NCBI GenBank assembly: GCA_034336665.1 | Contig: JAPFBE010000033.1 | Coordinates: 1,426,001 to 1,490,000, forward strand | DNA: 64,000 nt | Direction: 5' to 3' | DNA from: Luscinia megarhynchos | Lineage: Eukaryota > Chordata > Aves > Passeriformes > Turdidae | Shown: in pieces, positions 56,314 through 64,000 of the stretch | Numbering within the stretch: the first letter of the stretch is position 1 | Layout: every line of letters begins with the position of its first letter | Program-made: the position numbers and the translations under genes | The notes under the pieces: model-generated | Told to the model about the DNA's origin: nothing | The model's input: the letters and a program-made list of their open reading frames with translations, nothing else | Databases searched by the model: none

Positions 56314-57107
56314 TTGGAGTTGGGAATGCGAGTTGGTGTTGTGGGGAGTAATGGGGAGATTAACACTGTTGTGAATGCTGGAGTGAAGCCAGAGGTGTGG
56401 GCAGCCCCAGGGGAATATGGAAAACTGCATATGGAGCCTCTCCACATTACTCTGAGCCATCCTGGACAACTGGTGTCTAAAAAGCAATACCCTCTTTCAA
56501 GGGAAGGAATGAAGGAGTTCCAGCCTGTTGCTAAGCTAAGGGTGGGTCTTTTGGAACTGTGTATGTCCCCCTATAACACTCCTATCCTGATCAAATCCAG
56601 GCACTGCACGATCCTAGATCCTTATACCATCTTGATCTGGGTTCCCTCCTCACACTGGTGCTATTCAGTACTTGATTTAAGGGATGCTTTCTGGTGGTGC
56701 CAATTACAGAAGATAGTAAACAATATTTTGCCTTTGAGTGGGATCAGGAGGAAGCAGGGAAAATAATAAAACAACAACTGACATGGACAGTCCTCCCTCA
56801 GGGATATACAGGGTCACTGGTTTTGTTTAGGCAAGCTTTGCAGAAAATATTAAGAGAGTTTACTCCACCCTCAGGAGTTAAGTTGTTGCAGTACGTGGAT
56901 GATTTGCTCTTGTCAGGGGAACAGGAAAAGGTGGCTGAAGAGGCTACTGTAAAGCTGCTTAATTTTCTTCCTAAAAAAGGACTTAGAGTGTCTGAAAAGA
57001 AGGCGCCGTTGGTAGAAAAGAAGGTCAAATATTTGGGACACATTCTGACTGAAGGGTTATGGTGTATTGATCCAGAAAGAATACAAGGGATTTAACAAGT
57101 GTCATTA
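56314..57107 (+). pseudogene. ERV-P2 reverse transcriptase, first part
   Basis: It reads KLHMEPLHITLSHPGQLVSK, REGMKEFQPV and YNTPILIKSRHCTILDPYT in one frame, and after a shift near 56694 the palm (WTVLPQGYTGSLVLFRQAL) with the catalytic LLQYVDDLLLSGEQ (about 56884-56925) and GHILTEGLWCIDPERIQGI. YVDD is typical of gammaretroviral polymerases and separates this provirus from ERV-K1 (YMDD) and the ERVL copies (YIDD). A TAA at 57093-57095 precedes the LTR-H insertion. Confidence 0.88.
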
Positions 57108-57113
57108 CCCCAG
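57108..57113. repeat. Target-site duplication CCCCAG (left) of LTR-H
   Basis: Repeated at 58938-58943. A 6-bp duplication fits a class II (beta/alpha-type) integrase. Confidence 0.85.
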
Positions 57114-58937
57114 TGTAGCAATATTGAACAAGTTTGGGCCACAGTGACATGTCTGAACAAGTCCAGGCTGTGGTCTGTATTGTATGCACTAGCCAAACTA
57201 TATTTAGCTGTTTTTCTCCGTATTTTGCTGCCTAGTTGTTTTTCTGCATATTATGCTTTTTCTTCACACGCTTAGCTGTTTTTCTGTATATTCCTTAGTT
57301 TAGACCAATGCTTATAACAGGTGCACGGGATGAGACATTTTTGGGTGTTTTTCTACAACTTGTTGAGACCCTTCAAGGCCGCTGAAACATAAATTGTGCT
57401 AAATCGGGAGAGAAGGAGCTGAAAAACAGAATACTGAGATTAGAAGACTGTGTTGGTTTCACATGCTGGGGAGGAGGGGTGGATTCGCCTCAGGGACACC
57501 TCCATGAGGCTGGGAAGTGGGAGGGACTCTCTTGTCTCTGGGACCTTCCCCTGTGAGCTGCTGGCACCAATCGGGAAGCTGATTTGGTGATGGACAGCTC
57601 GGGAAACCAATGAAAAGTTATTTCGCTTTCACAAATCACAGTGGATGGAGTTGGCTGCTCGGTCTTTCGATTTCTGGCTCCTGGGGTGGTGAGGTGGCCT
57701 CTGGCCGGGGCACCGGCCCTGGCCCAGCTCTGGGCTCGGCGGGGGGAGCCTAGTGCGGCCCAGGCTCGACTCTTCACATGGCGTGGCTGAGCGGGGGGGA
57801 TCGGGGAGCCACCAAAGGCTCTCCCTTCCCCCTCCCCTCCCTGTTCTGAGAAGAGAGGCCCCAGAGGATGCACGTGGCTCAGAGTTTTTCCAGCAACAGC
57901 CTGGCCTGGCTTCTTCATGATCTGGATATAATTTTATATCTTTTTAATGCCTGGATAAGATCTTCGATCTCCTGAGCTCTCCTGAATGAGAAGAAATAAA
58001 GCATGGAGTTCACAGAAGTCAGCGGAATGAAGATGGAATTCCTGATGGGAAGAGATTGAAAAGATGCAACTGATAAGTAGCTGAAAACCTTTTTTGTGGG
58101 AGCTATGAGGGGATTGTGACTTCACTAAAATTCCTTTAAACTGTGAAATATACTTGGGGAGGTTTGAGGTGCTTTAGAAGAAGACTTTTTGCCTCAGGGA
58201 AATTGAGATCTCTGTTTTGGGACTGGAATATGAACAGAGACATTTGATAGAGGAGGAGATGAAGAGAATTTTGTTTTTTTGCACCAGCCTGCCTTTAAAA
58301 GTGGTACCCCATGTGTGCATCATAACCCATAGCACAGCTCTGGAAGGACTGTGTAAACGGGAGGAAAATTCATGGTTCGGTAAGTCCCGGGCAGATGCAG
58401 ACTGTGAAGGTGAAGACACCCCCTAAGCCTAAATCAAAAACGGGACTTTTCTCTCTTGAGTGAACTGAAATGATTATTTGGGTGGATAACTGACTGAAGT
58501 GTTCTCTGTATGTTGTTGTTAAGGAATGTGGAATGAAGGAAAGGGGAGGAGGGAATAATCTAGAAATCTTATTCAGAATTCTTTTTTGTGTTATTAATAA
58601 ATTTCTTCTTGTACCTTTTTAAGTTTTGAGCCTGCCTTGTCTCTACTCCTGGGTCCTGTCTCTAAAGGAAATTAAATATATTAAGGTTGGCAAACCCAAG
58701 TCTCACAGTGACAAAGACCCAAGATAAAGGTGGGCAGTGAAGTTCTGGACAACCACCCATCATTATACCTGAGGGGCTCGTGAAAGGCGCGTGAACAGCA
58801 TAGAGGCACCAATCAAGAAATGCGTGATTACGTGGACATTAGTCTTAGAATGTATAATTAAGGCTAAAAAGTAAACAATAAATCGTCTTCTGCATAATCA
58901 TATTGATTTGCTGTCCAGAAGTCCTGTTTCTCCCACA
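57114..58937 (+). repeat. LTR-H solo LTR inside ERV-P2 pol, containing LTR-A3
   Basis: TGTAGCAATA to CTCCCACA, about 0.55 kb without LTR-A3, with AATAAA near 58877. CCCCAG duplications flank it. Confidence 0.85.
57449..58713 (+). repeat. LTR-A3 solo LTR inside LTR-H
   Basis: TGTGTTGG to CAGTGACA; AAGAC is duplicated at 57444-57448 and 58714-58718. Very similar to LTR-A2 over 57780-58700. Confidence 0.93.
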
Positions 58938-58943
58938 CCCCAG

Positions 58944-60110
58944 ACAAGAAAAAATAAGTTATGGCAGTTTTGGGGTTGGTGCGGTACTGCAGAGCATGGA
59001 TCAAGGATTTTTCTGTTGTGGTCAGACCTTTATATAACTTTTTAACCCAAGACAGTCCTAATGTCATGGTATGGACACCAGAAGGAGAGCAAAGCTTTAG
59101 AGAATTAAAAGACAAATTGGTTAATGCCCCAGTCTTAGCTCTTCTAGACCCAGAAAAGGAATTTCAAATATATGTGGATGCTAAACAGGATCATGTTAAA
59201 GGAATTTCGGTGCAAGAGCATGGGGGAACACGGAGGCCTGTTGCCTATTTTTCTAAGTTTTTTAGACCCGGTGGCCAGAGGCAAGTCCCATTGTCTACAG
59301 AACTGTGTAGACACATCTCTGATGGTGGCTGAGATCCGAAAATTGACAAGGGGAGAGTATCTGATTGTTAAAGTTTCCCATCAGATTAAACCTTTGTTAA
59401 CTGAGAGAGCCTCTAAGTGGATGACCAGCACTCGGTTATTACAGTATGAATTGTGTTTAATGGAACAGGAGGATTTAAAATTTAAAAGTAGGAAAGGGTT
59501 TTAACCTGGGCTAGGGAAGATTTACGAGATACTCCCTGGCCTGAGGGAGAAAACGTGTTCATTTATGGGTCTTCAAAGGTGGTAGAAGGGAAACTATTTA
59601 CAGTATACTCTATCGTGAATGGAATGCAATTAAAGGAAGGGGGGAAGTTATCGCCCACCTTGTCAGCTCAGACAGCAGAGCTCTATGTGCTTGTGAGAGC
59701 CTGTGAATTATACTGGGACAATATAGTGAATGTTTTTACTGATTCTAAATATGCATGTGGGGTGATACTTGCATTTGGGAAACTATGGGAAGAATAGGGT
59801 TTATTAACCTGCAAGGGGAAAAGGCTAGCTTGGGAGAGCCTAATTTCTCATCTATTGGAGGTGGTGAATTTACCAAAAGGGGTGGCCATTATACACGTCA
59901 GGGAACACCAAGCAGGGTGCTTGGAGGAGGCAATAGGTAACCGACTGGCTGATGAAGAAGCTCAGAAAGCTGCATTTTTGCCAGAAATCTCTAAGATCCT
60001 CCCTTTGCTCCCAGGAACTGCACAGCTGCCAGAGAAACTCTTTTCCACCAGAGAACTTGAGATAATTAAAAAGAATGGGGCAGAGGAAAGGGGATTACAA
60101 GGTTTACAAG
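58944..60110 (+). pseudogene. ERV-P2 RT connection and RNase H
   Basis: It continues pol after LTR-H with GLVRYCRAWIKDFS, PLYNFLTQ and WTPEGEQSFRELKDKLVNAP. A tether region follows (FQIYVDAKQDHVKG) and then RNase H from about 59555 with VFIYGSSKVVEGK, AQTAELYVLVRA, NVFTDSKYACGV and IIHVREHQAGCLEE. In the first RNase H motif the usual catalytic aspartate is a tyrosine (FIYGSS), so activity would be lost even apart from stops at about 59333 and 59795. Frameshifts occur near 59330 and 59800. Confidence 0.8.
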
Positions 60111-61080
60111 GGATTGTAAGCAGTGGATACCAAAAGCTCTGGCCTTACAATTGTTAAAACAACTTCATGAAGGGAGTCATTGGGGCTCCCGAGGACTGGC
60201 AGAAGCCTTCCTCAAAATGTATGCTGCTGTGGGTCTTTTTACTCTGGCAAAGCGAGCTATTGAGGGTTGTTTGATTTGTGCTAAAACAAATAACAGAGTT
60301 GCAAAGAAACTTGCCAGGGGAGGGAGGCCTTGGGCTGCACGTCCCCTCCAGAAATGTCAGGTGGATTTTACTGAAATGCCCCGAGTAGCAAGATTTAACT
60401 ATCTTCTGGTAACAGTATATCAGTTAACAGGGTGACCAGAAGCATTTCCAGCCTTTTCAGCAACTATAGGATCAGTTGTTAAAGTATTTTTGGAACAAAT
60501 AATTGCAAGATATGGGATTGTGGAAGCAATAGACTCAGACAGGGGAACTCATTGTACAGGAAAAATTTTTCAAAGAGTTATGACTGCTTTAGGGATACAG
60601 TGGAACTTCTATATCCCCTGGCACCCCCAGAGTTCGGGCTGGGTTGAGAGGATGAATGGAGAAATAAAGAAACACCTTCTGAAGGTGGTGATAGAAACTA
60701 AGACGCTGTGGGTACAGTTTCTGGCCCTGGCTTTGGCAAGAATAAGAGCCAGACCTAGGGGAGATATTCAATTATCTCCCTTCAAATTGATTTTGGAATT
60801 CCTTACCCTTGTAATTCTCAGTCTAGTGGGGGGGTAGAGATAAGTGATGTCTATTTAAAACAATATGTGGCCAGGATACTGTCACTTATGAAATCTCTTC
60901 GACAGGAAGCTCAGCTGGCACAGACCCTGCCTTTCAACTTTGCTGTTCACAACATCCAACCAGGAGACTGGGTCCGAGTTAAGGAGCGGAAAGAAGTGCT
61001 GACCTTTCCAAGTGTAGCAGACCACAGAAACAGCTGTCAAAACAGCTGAACACGGGTGGAACGTTCACAGTCGGGTCAAG
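60111..61080 (+). pseudogene. ERV-P2 integrase, broken
   Basis: The N-terminal zinc-binding part (LHEGSHWGSRGLAEAF, GCLICAKTNN) is followed by a DDE core: QVDFTEMP (first Asp, near 60360), DSDRGTHCTGKI (second Asp, near 60535) and GWVERMNGEIKKHL (the glutamate, near 60645). A TGA at 60433-60435 replaces a likely tryptophan. The C-terminal domain (near 60950, HNIQPGDWVRV) is open to about 61048. All three catalytic residues remain, but the frame does not. It is followed by LTR-A4 where env would be. Confidence 0.85.
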
Positions 61081-61109
61081 GTCTCTGAGGCCCTGGAGAT
61101 TTGGACATC

Positions 61110-62520
61110 TGTGCTGGTTTTGCATAGAATTCACCTAGGAAAAGGGCACAAAGGGCACAGACAACCAGATACAGGGGTATTTTCTCTATGAGAACTTCCT
61201 CTGTAAGTTGCTATGACCAATCGGAAAGCAGATTTAATAATGGACAGACTGGGAAAACAATTAAAAAGTTACTTTGCCTCCATGAATCACATTGGTAAAA
61301 GTAAAAATTTTCTCTTTTTAGTTCCAGCTTGGGAGGAGGTAAGGCAAACCAGTCTGGCTCAACTGGGCCACCCCCTCCCCATGTGGCAAGGCTGGGCAGG
61401 GGCCCTGATGGCCAGGGAAAGAGAAACCTTTGCTAAGATCCTAGTTCCCCCCCTCCTCTAGTGAGACCACAGCTCCGCCAGGGCCCTGCCGCAGTCTTGG
61501 AAGCAGCTGTGGGGAGGTGAAGCACCCCAGCTGCCCACGCAGCTTGGGAGAAATGCAGCTGGGCTCTGTTTCAGCTGAGCCTCCCCCACGCATTCGCTTG
61601 CTGGGCTTTGCAGTTTCATCCAGCCTCCCTCACACAACCTGCGTGGCCTGAAATCCTGACACGGCTCCAACATGGCCTGGCTCAGCTCCTTCACCTTCTG
61701 TGCTCAGTTTTAACCCTTCCAATGCTCAGATAAGACTGCAGATCTCCTGACCTCCCTTGAATGAGAGGAATAAAGCAGAAAGTATACTAAAGTTAGTGAA
61801 GCAAGAGCCAAGTTTCCAGATGGGAAGAGACTGAGAAGACGTCATGAAAGTTGACTGAAAAACCTTTTTGTAAGCTATTGGGGGTGGACTTGACTACACT
61901 GAAAATTCCTATAAATTGTGGAGAAATACATGGGGGGGTTGAAGTGTATGAGAAAAGGATCCTTTGCCCTGAGAGAATGGGAGTCTGTTCTGAAGAATGG
62001 AAAGATGAACAGAGACATTTGATGGAAAAGAGAGATGAAAAGAACTTTTGCCTTTGAGCAGCTTGCCCTTAAAAGTAATATCCCATGAGTTTGGCATAAC
62101 CCATAACACAGCTCTGAAAAGACTGTGAAGATGGGAGGAGTTTCACGATTTGCAGATTTTTCCCGGGCAGATGCAAATTGTGAAAGTGAAGACACCAGAG
62201 AACTTTATTCTTCTCTTGAAAAAGAACCCTATAGCCAAAACAAGAAGGAACTTCTCTCTCTAAAGTGAACTGAAGTAGTTATTTAAGTGAAAGTCTGACT
62301 GAAGTGTCTCCTTATGTCGTTGTTAAGAAATGGGGGAGGTGGGGGGAGGAGGGAATGATCTGGAAATCTTATTTGGAATTTCTTATTTTCTTTGTGTTGT
62401 TAATAAATTTCTTCTTGATACCCTTTTAAGTTTTAGGCTTGCCTTGTTTTTGCTCATAAATCCTATCTCAAAAAAATATTGAGTACATTAAAATTGGCAA
62501 ACTTAAACTAAACCAAGACA
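61110..62520 (+). repeat. LTR-A4 solo LTR, no matching duplication
   Basis: TGTGCTGG to CCAAGACA, the most diverged LTR-A copy. The flanks ACATC and GAGGG differ, suggesting a deletion or recombination at its right edge, where ERV-P2 env is missing. Confidence 0.8.
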
Positions 62521-62527
62521 GAGGGAT
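62520..62527 (+). promoter_or_regulatory. ERV-P2 polypurine tract remnant
   Basis: AGAGGGAT directly before the 3' LTR. Confidence 0.5.
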
Positions 62528-63018
62528 TGAGAGGAATGATGGATTTGTCTTTAAAAACAAGCTGTGGTTTTTCTGGTAGATAAGACTAGCACTGAGAGAT
62601 AAAATAAACAATGAGATGGATTCCACTGATTGATGAATTTGAAAAAACATATTTGCCTTTACGAACAAACTGTAGGTTTGCTGATAAATGAAATTGGATA
62701 TTGAAAGAAGCAATGGGGAAAAATGATGAATTCTATAAGAATTAAAAATTAAAAGGGAGGGTTATACATTAGATGGGAATCTCAGGTATAAGGCGTTCCA
62801 GGAAGTCTGTACCTCTCAAGTACCTCAGCCAATGGGGAAAGAGAGAGGGAAATGCAGGTGGTTAAATAGGATAAAAAGGAGGCTGCATCCTCCAAAAATT
62901 TGAGAGATCCCAGGGAAATGCCCCATGGCCTCTTCATTTATTCTAATAAAGCAAAAAGCACTCCTCTGTCTCCTTTTTGACATAAACTTTTGGTGCTTGT
63001 GGATTAATTTTCCTGACA
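62528..63018 (+). repeat. ERV-P2 3' LTR (LTR-C family)
   Basis: TGAGAGGAAT to CCTGACA, aligning with 54723-55218 along its length. Confidence 0.88.
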
Positions 63019-64000
63019 TAGTATTCTTTCATGTTTATTTTAGACTGGCTGGAGCAGTTAGAAGCTGAACGGGACGCAGAAACGGCAGTAGAAATGCCGC
63101 CAGCAGTGCCCGCCAAATCACTCGGCAAAGACCGAGAGGAGGGGGAAATTAATGCCATCTCAGGCGAGCGAGCAAGAAAAAAGGGGAAAAAAACCGAGCG
63201 GGGAATGGCCGTTATTGCTAGAGCCCCTGCGCAGCCGCCGGCACCAGCAATGTCTGTATCATGCATAAGCTCACTAATGCCGCTACCACCCAAGCCGCTG
63301 CCACCGTGTGCATCCTCGGAACACTTGGCCCCCCCATGCCTCAGTTAAAGAAAACATTTTTGGGCTCCGTACCCCTTAACGCACAGCGGAGACAGCCCAC
63401 CAAAAAACCCCAACATGGCGGATGCCATGCGCTACAAATGTGAGTCACCAAACATGGCGGCGAGCACATGGCTGCAGACTCACTCATCCAAAATGGCAGA
63501 GTGCGTGCACCTCAGAAGCAGCCCACCAAGTCATCTGAAAATGGTGGAGCATGGGAAGCAGCCCGTGGGGGAAGAGATGCTGCGCCGAATACCTGGAGGC
63601 AGCGGACGGAGCCACCCCCATAGTGGGTCCCGGGGCTCGCTCCCGTGCACTCACCAGACTCCAGAAGCATCACAGAGCCAGAAACCGGGAAAGAAACCAG
63701 TAGCCCTGCTGCCAGAAGAGCTCCAGCAGCTCATTCGCCCTACAATGAGTGGCGCCGCCAGTGCCCGGGGCTGCGGACAGCAACATACTGTGATGAATAA
63801 ATCCTTCAGAGAAAGTTTTACCCTGCCCCCGCTCCTGTTCCTGTCCCAGCTCCCCGCTTCTGTCCCTGCAGGACTGCCTCTGGCTCTGCTCCCGTCCCCG
63901 TTCCTGATCCCGCACTCACTCCCGTCCCTGCTGCCGACCCTGTTCCCGTTCCTGCTCCCCGCTCCCGTCCCCGCAGGGCGGCTGTTGTCTCCAGTCCCGC
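63019..64000 (+). pseudogene. Possible gag-like remnant with proline-rich repeats
   Basis: A charged start (LDWLEQLEAERDAE near 63043, REEGEINAISGERARKKGKK near 63135) is followed by proline-rich sequence with stops and shifts. From 63820 to 64000 an imperfect CCCGTTCCTGCTC-type repeat could encode alternating proline/valine/alanine. The layout recalls the linker region of a retroviral gag, but there is no conserved motif and the element continues beyond the window. A pyrimidine tract ending TTTTAG precedes the start, so an exon is a weak alternative. Confidence 0.35.

Larger units (their letters stand above)
54723..63018 (+). mobile_element. ERV-P2: tRNA-Pro-primed gamma-like provirus with two nested LTRs
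   Basis: 5' LTR 54723-55218, primer site, leader, degraded gag, pol (56314-57107 and 58944-61080), and 3' LTR 62528-63018. Pol is split by LTR-H (57114-58937), which holds LTR-A3. LTR-A4 replaces the env region. Flanks GCGG and TAGT do not match, so one end has been rearranged. Confidence 0.85.

Overview
The window is vertebrate, almost certainly avian, nuclear DNA. It holds the last four coding exons of the Ras GTPase-activating protein gene RASA1 on the minus strand (52595 down to 41898). Everything else I can identify is repeats: nested endogenous retroviruses (ERVs), many solo LTRs and two CR1 LINEs, CR1 being the main LINE of birds. RASA1 is sex-linked in birds, with Z and W copies. Intact RASA1 exons in such a dense ERV graveyard fit a W-chromosome copy best, but Z cannot be excluded from sequence alone.

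Layout. 1-13375: a decayed class II (betaretrovirus-like gag/pro/pol) provirus with a CX6CC-type env, called ERV-K1. A nearly complete class III-like provirus, ERVL-1 (6120-12755, minus strand), sits inside its env with a perfect 5-bp target duplication. 13376-16260: unassigned sequence and a minus-strand LTR (LTR-F). 16290-26529: the 3' part of another provirus (ERV-G: integrase end, env, 3' LTR). Its env is split by a second class III-like provirus (ERVL-2, 17149-23789) and a solo LTR (24091-24785). ERVL-2 carries two solo LTRs of its own, and one of these contains a further LTR, so nesting reaches four levels with target duplications at the inner levels.

26530-40889: truncated ERV pieces end to end. 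They are an ERVL pol fragment, an alpharetrovirus-like LTR with a tRNA-Trp-type primer site, an inverted tRNA-Pro-type provirus (ERV-P1), an ERVL integrase fragment and a series of LTRs. 40890-54181: the RASA1 3' region with its introns. The introns contain a near-full-length CR1, a second CR1 3' fragment, a TG microsatellite of about 150 bp and an LTR. 54182-63018: ERV-P2, a tRNA-Pro-primed gamma-like provirus with 5' LTR, degraded gag, pol with RT/RNase H/integrase, and 3' LTR. It is interrupted by a solo LTR (LTR-H, 6-bp duplication) that contains another LTR (LTR-A, 5-bp duplication). 63019-64000: low-complexity, proline-rich gag-like sequence.

How it works together. Only RASA1 looks like a functioning gene here. 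The retroviral genes are broken by stops, frameshifts, deletions and insertions. The two class III-like proviruses share two features worth following up: gag and pol lie in one frame, separated by a single UAG inside a perfect or near-perfect stem-loop, and the Gag-like protein begins with several hydrophobic segments. Repeat families were recognised by reading alone; no database search was possible.
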